NCBI GenBank assembly: GCA_002713555.1 | Contig: PATG01000065.1 | Coordinates: 1 to 30,929, forward strand | Reading direction: 5' to 3' | DNA length: 30,929 nt | Source of the DNA: Planctomycetaceae bacterium | GTDB lineage: Bacteria; Planctomycetota; Planctomycetia; Pirellulales; Lacipirellulaceae | Part shown: positions 15,583 through 23,780 of the stretch, piece by piece | Layout of the letters: each line of letters begins with the position of its first letter | Numbering within the stretch: position 1 is the stretch's first letter | Notes under the pieces: generated by a model | The model's database searches: none | What the model saw: the letters and a program-made list of their open reading frames with translations, nothing else | What the model was told of the DNA's origin: nothing | Translations under genes and position numbers: made by a program

Positions 15583-17898
15583 ATGGCGCATCAGCAAAAC
15601 CTGTTTGATACATCGCCCCCAGAATGGGAAGTCGATAAGCATGAACAACGTCTCGTGGCTACGATTGTATTGCCCGCGGGGGCGAAAGGCGTCTACGACT
15701 ATTTGGTTCCAGAGAAATTCTGCAACCCAGACCACCCGGAATGGCTACTTCAGGCAGGTCGGCGTGTGAGTGTGCCTTTCGGACGAGGCAATCGGCAGGT
15801 CCAAGGTTACTGTGTCGGTTTAGAAACCAGAGCCGTTCCTACGCAGCAATTGAAAGCAATTGCCGCAGTGATTGACTCCTCCTCTCTCTTGACGCCCCCC
15901 ATGTTACGGCTCACACAATGGATGGCCGACTACTACCTTTGCCCCTGGGGAAAAGTACTGGAGGCCGTCGTCCCGGCTGGTGTGCGACGCCTGGCTGGCA
16001 CACGACAGGTAACGCTTCTGGAAGTTCCACCCGATGTCATGGAACGATTGGACCAGGTTCAGCTTGGCTCTAAACAACAACGTAAGGCTCTCCAAACTCT
16101 TGCCGCGAGTTCTCAGCCACTGACCGCCTCGCAACTAGCCGACGCCTCCCAGTGCACTACGGGGCCTATCAAACAATTGCTCAAACGGGGTCTCCTCGAA
16201 GCCAAAACCAAACGAATAAGCACCGACAAGTTTAACGAAGCGATCGTTGAGCGCCAGCAACCCTTGTCTCTCAATGCGGATCAGAAACTAGCACTCTACG
16301 CTCTTCAGAAAGCTCTTGACTCTGCTGAAACGCAAGGCATCGTCTTGCATGGCGTTACGGGTAGCGGCAAGACCGAGGTCTATCTTCAAGCGATCGAGCA
16401 TGTTGTTGGTTTTGGCCGTCAAGCGATCGTCCTGGTACCTGAAATCAGCCTCACACCACAAACGGTGCGCCGCTTTCGCGCCCGCTTTGATTCTGTGGCC
16501 GTGCTACACAGCCATCAAACGACTGTCGAGCGACACCATCAATGGCAGCGCATTGCACGGGGAGAAGTGCAAGTGGTTGTTGGCGCACGTAGTGCTATTT
16601 TTGCTCCTACGCCCCACTTGGGACTCATCGTTATCGACGAAGAACACGAATCCTCATTCAAGCAGGATTCGGCTCCACGATACCATGCCCGTGATGTGGC
16701 CTGGCAACGGGCAATTGGCGAAGGAATTCCTCTGGTGCTTGGGAGTGCAACGCCTTCCCTAGAATCCTGGCAGCGGGTTGAACAAGACGAATTCAAGATT
16801 GTGACACTCCCCAAACGGGTCATGAATTTACCCATGCCCGATGTGATTACCGTTGACTTGCGCAATCCTTCCCAAGCACGTGGTGGTCGGGGAGGCATCA
16901 GCAGACAACTCCATCAGGCAATGGTTACCGCGCTCCGCGATGGGGGGCAAGTGATCCTACTGCTCAACCGACGAGGCTATTCAACCCACATTCAGTGTCC
17001 TGCCTGCGGGCATGTGCTGAACTGCAAACACTGTGAACTATCCCTTACTTTCCACAGGCAAGCCAACCGAGCCGTCTGCCACTATTGCGATCACCACGAA
17101 TCACCTCCCACCGCCTGTCCCGATTGCAAATCCCAATCCATCCGGTACGGCGGATTAGGCACGCAGAAACTGGAAAACGAAGTACGGATAAGGTTTCCTG
17201 ATTATGTTTGCGCACGAATGGATACCGATAGCATGCAAGCCCACGGCAGCCACGAGCGAGTTTTGGGGGCCTTTAGTCGTGGCGAGATTCACATCCTGCT
17301 GGGCACCCAAATGATTGCCAAGGGACTCGATTTTCCGAACGTGACTTTGGTGGGCGTCATCAACGCGGACACGGCCTTGCATCTGCCTGACTTTCGTGCT
17401 GGTGAGCGCACCTTTCAGTTGGTAGCGCAGGTGGCTGGCCGCACAGGCCGGGGTCAGCAGGGGGGCCGTGTGCTGGTACAAACGTTGAGCCCCGAACATG
17501 CGGCCATACGAGCCGCAGTCAGACATGATTTCCCCACCTTTGCTGAACAAGAACTCGCACTTCGCCAGAAAATGCAATATCCACCTTGTGGCGCCATGAT
17601 TCGGCTCGTTGTGCGTGGCCCAAGGGAAGAAACCACACGTGGTGTTGTTGAGGACATAACCACACGTCTCAAGGATGTTGCCAGCAAAAGCAATAGCGCA
17701 GACAATCGTGTTGTCCGAATTGTTGGGCCTGCACCCGCGGCAATTCCCAAGTTGCGCGGAAATTTTCGTTTTCAGATACAACTGCAGGCATCTCAAATCG
17801 ACAATCTCCGCAGTCTGGTTGAAACGGTGATCACAGATTACAAACCTCCCAAAGAAATCGTCATCACCGTCGACGTGGACCCCTGGGATATGATGTAA
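15583..17898 (+). CDS. priA: Primosomal protein N' (replication-restart helicase)
   Basis: A superfamily-2 3'-5' DNA helicase that reloads the replisome at stalled forks. From the ATG at 15583 it has 771 residues (an in-frame TTG at 15568 is less likely). An N-terminal fork-binding domain precedes Walker A GVTGSGKTE (257-265) and the DEEH box (352-355). The zinc-binding insert begins at Cys472 with CPAC, CKHC, CHYC and CPDC pairs, all eight cysteines present. Motifs V and VI are seen as LGTQMIAKGLDFPNV and QVAGRTGRG. It is complete. It diverges from nadD and no terminator is obvious downstream. Confidence 0.96.
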   Translation: MAHQQNLFDTSPPEWEVDKHEQRLVATIVLPAGAKGVYDYLVPEKFCNPDHPEWLLQAGRRVSVPFGRGNRQVQGYCVGLETRAVPTQQLKAIAAVIDSSSLLTPPMLRLTQWMADYYLCPWGKVLEAVVPAGVRRLAGTRQVTLLEVPPDVMERLDQVQLGSKQQRKALQTLAASSQPLTASQLADASQCTTGPIKQLLKRGLLEAKTKRISTDKFNEAIVERQQPLSLNADQKLALYALQKALDSAETQGIVLHGVTGSGKTEVYLQAIEHVVGFGRQAIVLVPEISLTPQTVRRFRARFDSVAVLHSHQTTVERHHQWQRIARGEVQVVVGARSAIFAPTPHLGLIVIDEEHESSFKQDSAPRYHARDVAWQRAIGEGIPLVLGSATPSLESWQRVEQDEFKIVTLPKRVMNLPMPDVITVDLRNPSQARGGRGGISRQLHQAMVTALRDGGQVILLLNRRGYSTHIQCPACGHVLNCKHCELSLTFHRQANRAVCHYCDHHESPPTACPDCKSQSIRYGGLGTQKLENEVRIRFPDYVCARMDTDSMQAHGSHERVLGAFSRGEIHILLGTQMIAKGLDFPNVTLVGVINADTALHLPDFRAGERTFQLVAQVAGRTGRGQQGGRVLVQTLSPEHAAIRAAVRHDFPTFAEQELALRQKMQYPPCGAMIRLVVRGPREETTRGVVEDITTRLKDVASKSNSADNRVVRIVGPAPAAIPKLRGNFRFQIQLQASQIDNLRSLVETVITDYKPPKEIVITVDVDPWDMM

Positions 17899-18079
17899 GA
17901 GCCCTGGCAGGAAGCAGTCTGGGCCGTCGGCACATCATCCTATTTCATTGTTGGAAACGCCTTGAGAAGAAGTACTCTAGCCTGCATGGATAGTAGACTG
18001 CATCTACCGTAGAATAGAGCTAACCCGGATATCCAATTGTCTATGATACCTCGAAACGATCCTTCCCACCCTTCTCCCC

Positions 18080-19864
18080 ATGAGCTACCGCAGATTTAAA
18101 AAAACACTGGGTGAGACAAACCTCGAGCGTAAATGCCGTTGGTTGTTCGGGGCTTGCTTATTGCCTTTGATTGCAGGCAGTTTCTGGTGGTACGGGTCAC
18201 GAACCGACGAAATCGTTTTAGAACAAAACCGATTTGTTGGGGAAGCACTCGTCGATTTGGCGATGATGTCGGAACATAAAAACATCCTAGGCGCTAGAAC
18301 CACACAGGTTTCGGATATCATTGCTCCGAACGCAACCGACAAAATGGCAAACGACGCCTTGTCGAAATTATTAAGCGAAAGAAACTTCAAATGGGATGTA
18401 TTGCATCCAAAAAATGAAAGTGGATTGGGCGAACCCCAAGAGAATTATGAGTGGGACTTAGTCTTCAAATGGCAAAAACTGGGAGATGCACTCGAAAAAG
18501 ATGAAGCCATTGATGATCTTTCAGGGAGTGAACAGAGACCTTGGGAAGGTCGGCTTGATGAAGAAAGTATCCGTTATCTCTATTACCAACCCGTATTTAC
18601 CAAAGAGGGCTGCATTACATGCCACAACAATCCTTCCGTTCCCGTCTATTGGCCCGATCTGGAAGTGGGTGACTTGCTGGCCGTTGTTCGTGTCGAAACA
18701 GACGCAAAAAAAACGAAAGCCGATCAAAACCATAACCGTTCCATGCTTTTGATTGCTGCTATCGCGACCGTCTCTTTGGCAATGTTGGCATTGTATGTTG
18801 TTGTGCGCTATGTGATCGTCAAACCCCTCCAACATCTGCGTGATGTGAGCGATAGGGTGCGAAGTGGCGATGTTCACCAAAGGGCCGTGATCCACACGGG
18901 AGACGAGTTTGAGCAACTGGGTGCAGCTTTCAATCGCATGTTACGCCAACTCCTGCGGCAACAAGATGAGTTGCGTTCGGTCAATGGAGAACTGGATTTA
19001 AAAATCGACGAAATGGCCTCAGCCAACATGCGATTGTTTGAAATGAACCAACTGAAGAGTGACTTCCTGGCTACCGTCAGTCATGAATTACGCACTCCTC
19101 TCAACAGCATTATCGGCTTTAGTGATCTCCTGGAAAGCATCGACAACCTAGAGGACAAAGAGCGGCGCTACGCCAGCAATATCCAGCGATCGGGCAAACA
19201 ACTGCTTGATATGATTAACGACATTCTTGATCTGGCCAAAATAGAAAGCGGTAAGCTGGAGGTGCGACCCAGTGAATTTGATATCAGTCAGGTCGTCGCC
19301 ACCCAGTGCGATCTGGCCAGGCCTCTTAGCGGCAAAAAGAACATCGACCTAGAATTTGAGGCTGCCGAGCTGCCCTTGGTGAAGCAAGATCAGGGGAAAA
19401 TTGAGCAAATACTCAACAACCTGCTCTCCAACGCCATCAAGTTCACACCAGACGGTGGCCGCATCGATGTCTCGGTGCACCAGGATCCTGGAGGAAACTT
19501 GCGATTGGCTGTTAGCGATACGGGAGTGGGGATCAGTGAGGCGGAGCAAGTGCTCGTATTCGAAAAATTCCGGCAAGGCACAACCGTTTTGCCTGGCGGC
19601 AATGCGATGACAAGAGAATACTCAGGCACTGGATTGGGCTTATCCATCGTTCGCGAATTGTGCCGCTTGCTGGGAGGCGACATCACCCTGGAAAGCGAAC
19701 TGGGCAAAGGCAGCAGGTTCACCGTTCACCTCCCCTGCGTACTTACAGAACTCCCAAAAATCGACTCCCCGCTAGCGGATGAATTGAAACAAATGACCAA
19801 GCCCCGGCCGGATATTCAAGTTGCCGCTCCGAGCATTGACCACTCTACAGAATCACATCCTTGA
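18080..19864 (+). CDS. Membrane histidine kinase with haem-c-type (DUF3365-like) sensor domain
   Basis: A 594-residue inner-membrane kinase. Transmembrane helix 1 is at about 21-39, followed by a periplasmic domain (about 40-218) that contains CITCH (178-182). This is a CXXCH haem c attachment motif in the setting typical of the DUF3365/Tll0287-like domain (YYQPVFTKEGC...). Helix 2 (222-246) leads to a HAMP linker (247-295) and coiled coil. HisKA carries SHELRTP with His335. The ATPase shows NLLSNAIKFTP (447-457), DTGVGI (480-485) and GTGLGLS (516-522). The role inferred is redox or gas sensing through haem. No response regulator is nearby; rnhA follows after 16 nt, probably on the same mRNA. 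Confidence 0.88.
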   Translation: MSYRRFKKTLGETNLERKCRWLFGACLLPLIAGSFWWYGSRTDEIVLEQNRFVGEALVDLAMMSEHKNILGARTTQVSDIIAPNATDKMANDALSKLLSERNFKWDVLHPKNESGLGEPQENYEWDLVFKWQKLGDALEKDEAIDDLSGSEQRPWEGRLDEESIRYLYYQPVFTKEGCITCHNNPSVPVYWPDLEVGDLLAVVRVETDAKKTKADQNHNRSMLLIAAIATVSLAMLALYVVVRYVIVKPLQHLRDVSDRVRSGDVHQRAVIHTGDEFEQLGAAFNRMLRQLLRQQDELRSVNGELDLKIDEMASANMRLFEMNQLKSDFLATVSHELRTPLNSIIGFSDLLESIDNLEDKERRYASNIQRSGKQLLDMINDILDLAKIESGKLEVRPSEFDISQVVATQCDLARPLSGKKNIDLEFEAAELPLVKQDQGKIEQILNNLLSNAIKFTPDGGRIDVSVHQDPGGNLRLAVSDTGVGISEAEQVLVFEKFRQGTTVLPGGNAMTREYSGTGLGLSIVRELCRLLGGDITLESELGKGSRFTVHLPCVLTELPKIDSPLADELKQMTKPRPDIQVAAPSIDHSTESHP

Positions 19865-19880
19865 ACCGTTCCTTCCTGCC

Positions 19881-20330
19881 ATGGCACTAGTACATTTATT
19901 TACGGACGGCGGCTGCAGCGGCAACCCGGGTCCCGGTGGCTGGGCTTTTTTGCTCCGACATCCGTCCACTGAAAAAACATTGGAAAATTCAGGGGGCGAG
20001 CGCGAAACGACCAACAATCGCATGGAATTGCAAGCCGTCATTGAGGGGCTTGCCGCTCTCAAACGTCCCACACAAGTGGATTTATTCACCGATAGCGTAT
20101 ATGTCGGCAAAGGCATGAGCGAATGGATGCCCAAGTGGAAAGCCAATGGGTGGAAACGCAAAGAAGGCAAAAAACTAGTGCCCGTTAAAAACGAGGACCT
20201 CTGGCGCCGATTGGACCAGTTGCTGCAGACCCATCGAGTCAACTACCATCGTGTGGCAGGTCATAGCGGCCACCCCGAAAATGATCGCGTGGATGAGTTG
20301 GCGGTCGCAGCCTACCAGCGCTTTCTCTAG
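19881..20330 (+). CDS. rnhA: Ribonuclease HI
   Basis: Cleaves the RNA strand of RNA-DNA hybrids (R-loops, primer remnants). I start at the ATG at 19881, giving 149 residues as in typical RNase HI. The longer frame from a TTG at 19821 would overlap the kinase gene. The catalytic acids are Asp9 in FTDGGCSGNPGPGG, Glu49 in RMEL, Asp71 in LFTDSVYV and Asp134 in PENDRVDELA, with His127 in AGHSGH. The basic handle segment WKANGWKRKEGKK is present. It lies only 16 nt after the histidine kinase stop and is likely translated from the same transcript; a functional link between the two is not implied. Confidence 0.95.
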   Translation: MALVHLFTDGGCSGNPGPGGWAFLLRHPSTEKTLENSGGERETTNNRMELQAVIEGLAALKRPTQVDLFTDSVYVGKGMSEWMPKWKANGWKRKEGKKLVPVKNEDLWRRLDQLLQTHRVNYHRVAGHSGHPENDRVDELAVAAYQRFL

Positions 20331-20647
20331 TCTGGACCATCCGATCCTGGTCTACCAGCCAGGGCGAACGTGTTGGGTAGTGAAGTAGCCACCGGTGGGA
20401 TGTTGCCGAAAGCCCATCGTTTTGGGTGATTCTTTTTCCCACGTAATGGTGGGCCAAAGCCTATAGAACCTGCACAATCGTCATCAGCAATCACAGGCCA
20501 CCAGAAGACGCTTCTCCTGATGACACTGCGGGAAGATCTATTTTGACTTACATCCGGGCCATTCTAAGCTTGTTTGGAATTCTCTCCTTCGCGTAGCGCC
20601 CTCGAGAAATGCGGCCAAACACACCAAACTGTCCAGAGTTGATATTC
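20331..20647. other. Spacer with a 21-codon minus-strand frame
   Basis: No firm gene is seen in about 317 nt. On the minus strand, 20417-20352 encodes a 21-residue frame, MGFRQHPTGGYFTTQHVRPGW, with protein-like composition and no overlap with a gene. It may be a tiny peptide, a remnant or chance. The rest should contain the promoter of the next gene. Confidence 0.3.
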
Positions 20648-21685
20648 ATGCGAGCCCCCCCTCTCAACGGCGAACGTCTTACAGTCATCATCAGCACCCT
20701 TTTTACCCTTTTGATTCTGGCTGCCGGGGTGACTGCTCAACAGCAACATACTGCTCCGCGTGATATTCTGAATCAACTCGAATCCGATTTACGTTTCCAA
20801 CTCAAAACGACCCTGCGACATGATCTGGCTATGCAACGGGAACGGTTGGCTCTGCTGGACCAAACCCTAATTGCCTGGCAAGAATCTCCTCAAACTGAAA
20901 AAAACCGCAAATTGCTAGCAGACTGGTTGCTTGAATCAACCCTCCGTTCGATGCCAGGTGCAACAGAAGACTTGCCTGAGATTCCCAGTTTTCGCGCTCT
21001 AGTAAAAAAATCAACGGAACCACCTACCGTTAAGCCCCAAAATGATTTGCCAAGCTCAGAAAGCATCCAGCCACGTGAAATTCTCAGCAATCCAGAACAG
21101 CCAGAACTCCCACAAAATCCCCCAGAGCCCTCTGAGTTAAATCCTGTAGATTTCCCGAACACCAACCTTGTGCCGCAGCATGTGCCTTCAGTGGTAAAAA
21201 ATTCGGCGCGCCCCGTTCGTGTCACCAGCAAGCCAGCTTCGTTTACTTCTACAACAACGCCATGGGTCGTTCCCGCACTGGCTTCGATACCCAGCAAGGA
21301 AAAAGCAGTACAAATCAATTTGTCCGAACTTGAAGCACGTATCACGGGATATCATGTTGGACTGGATGAAACAGAAACAGTCCTGCTGACTCTTGAAGAA
21401 ATCGACATTGAAGTCCTCAGTAAAATCATCAAGCAACTCGAAGAAACTGCCCGTGATTTCAGATTTGTCAAACTCTACTACGATGCCTTGACCGAGTCCG
21501 AACGAAAAAACTTGACATTACCTCGTTCGATGCAACCTACAATCAATGAAATCAAACGGCAGTTAACTCGTGTTGAATTATCACAGGAAGAAGACTTCCT
21601 GAGTGATTTTGAAGACAATCAAGACCAGCAAAGCGAGCAACTTCGTAAACGACTCGCAGCGCTTTCCGACTTGATAAGTGTGTAG
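20648..21685 (+). CDS. Secreted coiled/proline-rich protein of unknown function
   Basis: A 345-residue protein with a signal peptide (LTVIISTLFTLLILAAGVTA, cleavage near residue 30 before QQQ). I start at the ATG at 20648 because it places the basic n-region directly before the hydrophobic core; an in-frame ATG at 20609 would add 13 residues. The mature part has a helical Gln/Leu/Arg-rich region, a Pro/Glu/Ser-rich linker (about 110-180), and a C-terminal alpha-helical region rich in Glu, Leu and Lys ending QQSEQLRKRLAALSDLISV. No enzymatic motif is visible. It could be an envelope structural or scaffolding protein, but I do not recognise a family. Confidence 0.7.
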   Translation: MRAPPLNGERLTVIISTLFTLLILAAGVTAQQQHTAPRDILNQLESDLRFQLKTTLRHDLAMQRERLALLDQTLIAWQESPQTEKNRKLLADWLLESTLRSMPGATEDLPEIPSFRALVKKSTEPPTVKPQNDLPSSESIQPREILSNPEQPELPQNPPEPSELNPVDFPNTNLVPQHVPSVVKNSARPVRVTSKPASFTSTTTPWVVPALASIPSKEKAVQINLSELEARITGYHVGLDETETVLLTLEEIDIEVLSKIIKQLEETARDFRFVKLYYDALTESERKNLTLPRSMQPTINEIKRQLTRVELSQEEDFLSDFEDNQDQQSEQLRKRLAALSDLISV

Positions 21686-21782
21686 CAAACCCAAGGGCAC
21701 TTGCATAATCCGCGCAGTTTTAATGCTGCCTGTTACTGCTTGTGACATACGGCCCGCATATTGCATACGTGCGGGCTACAGG

Positions 21783-21885
21783 CTAGAAATCCCCAACGAT
21801 CCCGCCGTCTATACATACCCGCCAGGCGGCGCCAGGTACCGACATCGATCGTCTCGTTAATGAAGTGCTCGGGGCGAATGGACAT
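21783..21885 (-). pseudogene. Remnant of a DUF1559-family C-terminus
   Basis: The minus strand encodes HFINETIDVGTWRRLAGMY in one frame. After a single frameshift it continues DGGIVGDF and a stop codon at 21783. This matches the C-terminal pattern of DUF1559 pseudopilin-like proteins, which end roughly 'FI-ETID--TWR-L-----G-VVG-F' (family knowledge from memory). The preceding H-X9-DG part and the whole N-terminus are absent, and no start codon fits. I infer a decayed gene end. The frameshift and missing body argue against expression. Confidence 0.6.
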
Positions 21886-21950
21886 GATTCTCTCTGACGA
21901 AAGCTGATGCTCGATGTGAGAATATCTTCCAGTCAGTGTACCAACTTCCG

Positions 21951-22097
21951 TTATCCACCTCCAATTGCGTATTCGCCGCGGTAAGACGAACCACATCGGC
22001 CTTCGGGATTAACATAGTGATAAATCGGCCGGTGCGGATCCTTGGCCATTTGCTTTCGCGACTCGGCCAGTCGGAGCATCAGCGGGTTCGTCTTCAG
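21951..22097 (-). pseudogene. Remnant of an exported hydrolase-like N-terminal region
   Basis: A 48-codon minus-strand stretch reads LKTNPLMLRLAESRKQMAKD then PHRPIYHYVNPEGR and soon stops. The ADPHRPxYHxVxPEG pattern recalls the start of planctomycete glycoside-hydrolase (GH32/beta-fructosidase-like) proteins; this is from memory and not certain. There is an in-frame stop just upstream and no start with a Shine-Dalgarno. The catalytic domain is missing. It lies about 65 nt from the DUF1559 remnant, so the two may come from separate decayed genes or one rearranged locus. Confidence 0.45.
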
Positions 22098-22190
22098 TTG
22101 TGATTCATGGTTTTCAACGCCTCACTTTGACGGTAGATTTGTATTCTCAATCCTTCACTCAAACATGTTCATTTAAGGATGGCAATTCTT

Positions 22191-22739
22191 ATGGCTGATC
22201 GCGTCGTGTTTCGTTCTGGCGAGTCCCTTGTGGCTGGTGGCCCTCCCTTTACCGCAGCTGAACCGGAAGTTGTCATTGGCGAACTCGATGGACCTGTTGG
22301 TACTGCTCTCGCCACACTCACGGGTGACCAGTCGATGGGGCATTCGAAGGTGTTTGCGATTCTCAACACGGATATTCAGGTCCGCCCCGTCACACTTTGT
22401 GTCAGCAAAGTCACCGTAAAGAACTCGCGATATACCAACATCTTGATGGGAACGGTCCAAGCCGCCATCGCCAATGGCGTGCTCGACTCGGTTCGAGCTG
22501 GTGACATACCCAAAGAAAAAGCCAATGACTTGGGTATTATCTGCAGCGTATGGCTCAATCCGGGTGTGATCGACGACGACAACCTTGACCACAAAGCCCT
22601 GTTCGAGATCCATCGTAAAGCCATGGCCCAAGCCATCCACAAAGCGATGAATAACGAGCCATCCATCGACTGGTTGTTAGAAAACCAAGACAGTATCACG
22701 CACAAGTACTATCAAATGGGTTTAGACGGCAAGATTTAG
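22191..22739 (+). CDS. Formaldehyde-activating enzyme (Fae) family protein, divergent
   Basis: Canonical Fae condenses formaldehyde with tetrahydromethanopterin. From the ATG at 22191 (AAGGA 11 nt upstream) it has 182 residues. An ATG at 22179 is in frame but its AAGG is too close. Family features are SGESLVAGG (9-17), VVIGELDGPVGTAL (27-40), GHSKVFAILNTDIQVRPVTLCVSKVTVKN (50-78, read in parts), GTVQAAIANGVLDSV and the C-terminal HRKAMAQAIHKAMNNEPS. In canonical Fae a histidine precedes the VVIG-like strand (motif like AHIDLIIG). Here that site reads AAEPEVVIG, and the first histidine of the protein is His51. It may therefore be a Fae2-like paralogue with altered activity. No other C1-transfer gene is in the window; tRNA-Gly follows. 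Confidence 0.85.
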   Translation: MADRVVFRSGESLVAGGPPFTAAEPEVVIGELDGPVGTALATLTGDQSMGHSKVFAILNTDIQVRPVTLCVSKVTVKNSRYTNILMGTVQAAIANGVLDSVRAGDIPKEKANDLGIICSVWLNPGVIDDDNLDHKALFEIHRKAMAQAIHKAMNNEPSIDWLLENQDSITHKYYQMGLDGKI

Positions 22740-22771
22740 GCCACGTCTAAAATCAAATGCCAGTGAGGCTG

Positions 22772-22842
22772 GCGGGTGTAGCTCAATGGTAGAGCACCGG
22801 CTTCCCAAGCCGATGACGAGGGTTCGATTCCCTTCACCCGCT
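22772..22842 (+). tRNA. tRNA-Gly (anticodon CCC)
   Basis: A 71-nt cloverleaf: acceptor GCGGGTG pairs with CACCCGC, the D arm contains GCTCAATGGTAGAGC, the anticodon loop is TTCCCAA (anticodon CCC, reading GGG), and the T arm is AGGG-TTCGATTC-CCTT. The discriminator is T, as in the E. coli tRNA-Gly(CCC) that it closely resembles. CCA is not encoded. It lies 32 nt after the Fae homologue on the same strand. Confidence 0.96.
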
Positions 22843-23181
22843 TACTTTTGGGGTGTAAGCCAAAATTTTCAGGTGGTTCGCGGAGCCTTGCCTGTGGGTT
22901 TTGAGCCGGCGACTTGCTTGAACTGCTGAAAATACCCCCCCTATTAGGACTATGCCATCTTTCTCGAGGTTTCATTTTTGCATCGTGTGTGTTGGGTTTC
23001 GGCACATGGCACCACAAGATGTTGATTTTTTGCCACACCTGCTGTGTCTGGCTAGGCCCTGATAGGGTTTGACTTGCACTTGGGAAGATTTTGAAATAGA
23101 GTTGCCATAAGAGGAGCTTGTTTCAGCTCCCGACCAGCTGGCTTTTGCCAGGTTTAGACTGTTTTACTGGGGGGAAACCAA
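22843..23181. other. Spacer between tRNA-Gly and the Cys-rich gene
   Basis: About 340 nt without a gene. The only notable content is the candidate promoter near its right end and a short GATAGGG/CCCTGATAGGG mini-hairpin at about 23057-23067. Confidence 0.4.
23069..23097 (+). promoter_or_regulatory. Candidate sigma-70-type promoter
   Basis: TTGACT (23069-23074), a 17-nt spacer and TGAAAT (23092-23097) match 5/6 and 4/6 of the consensus. It lies 85 nt before the Cys-rich protein ATG. No regulator site is recognised. Confidence 0.35.
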
Positions 23182-23502
23182 ATGCTTTGTTTACGTTCTG
23201 GGATAGCAGTTGTTGCTATCACACTGGGTGCGCTGTTTACTTCAGCCGACAATGCGGCTGCTAATGATTGCTGTTGCAGTCCACCACCGCCTTATTGCGC
23301 AACTCTCAGCGTCGCTCCACCTTGCAGCTGCTGTTCAGAGACCGTTTCAGTATGCGTCCCTGGATGCTGCACCGGAGAACCACAAGTGTGCTGGCGCTCA
23401 GGGATCTTTGGCCGCCAAATCGGCACTTATACCTGGTCCGGCTGTGACCACTCGGTGAAAGTCGTCGTCACGCACTGTGGTGATGTTAAAGTTCGCGATT
23501 AA
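23182..23502 (+). CDS. Small cysteine-rich secreted protein
   Basis: A 106-residue protein with a strong Shine-Dalgarno (GGGGGGAAA, 7 nt before ATG) and a signal peptide (VVAITLGALF core; cleavage probably after ADNAAA). The mature part of about 78 residues has 13 cysteines, including CCC, SCC and GCC clusters, and a Pro-rich patch (CSPPPPYC). The C-terminal third (TYTWSGCDHSVKVVVTHCGDVKV) looks like beta strands. It probably forms several disulfides in the periplasm or cell surface, or binds metal; neither is shown. It has its own promoter candidate and a strong terminator, so it is a monocistronic unit, perhaps well expressed. I recognise no family. Confidence 0.75.
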   Translation: MLCLRSGIAVVAITLGALFTSADNAAANDCCCSPPPPYCATLSVAPPCSCCSETVSVCVPGCCTGEPQVCWRSGIFGRQIGTYTWSGCDHSVKVVVTHCGDVKVRD

Positions 23503-23530
23503 ATAGCTGAAAAATTCGCAATCGCCTTTC

Positions 23531-23568
23531 AACGGGCAGGCTCCACAGTGGGCCTGCCCGTTTTTTTT
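23531..23568 (+). terminator. Rho-independent terminator of the Cys-rich gene
   Basis: AACGGGCAGGC (23531-23541) pairs with GCCTGCCCGTT (23552-23562), an 11-bp perfect stem, and is immediately followed by a run of eight Ts (23561-23568). A textbook intrinsic terminator 28 nt after the stop codon. Confidence 0.95.
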
Positions 23569-23780
23569 GCACCTAATTGCCGAAAATACTTCGTCGCGTG
23601 TTTCGGCTGGGGTCCGCTAGCAACAGAACTGCTAGCACACATGGAAACATTCCGCAATTTTTCACTACAGTGAGTCGGAGGATTGTGCCGAAGATTCCGA
23701 CAACGCGCTAAGGCTGCCCCGGCAGACTTTGGTTGTCGCCTTTTGGAAGGGGGGCCCCTTGCAATTGGATATCCGCCACC

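Larger units (their letters stand above)
21686..22190. other. Spacer containing decayed gene fragments
   Basis: About 500 nt without an intact gene. Two minus-strand stretches (21783-21885 and 21951-22097) read as remnants of planctomycete protein families and are listed separately. The last about 90 nt should hold the promoter of the Fae homologue. Confidence 0.6.

Noticed and set aside
22763..22776. 14-nt match between the tRNA 5' flank and repeat copy B (GTGAGGCTGGCGGG) as an attachment site
   Set aside because: The match lies at the 5' end of the tRNA, not the 3' end used by integrases, and 14-nt matches are expected by chance in a 31-kb window.
22736..23038. Minus-strand 100-codon frame overlapping tRNA-Gly
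   Set aside because: It contains VKGIEPSSSAWEAGALPLSYTR, the well-known false translation of the antisense of a tRNA-Gly gene. It is not a protein gene.
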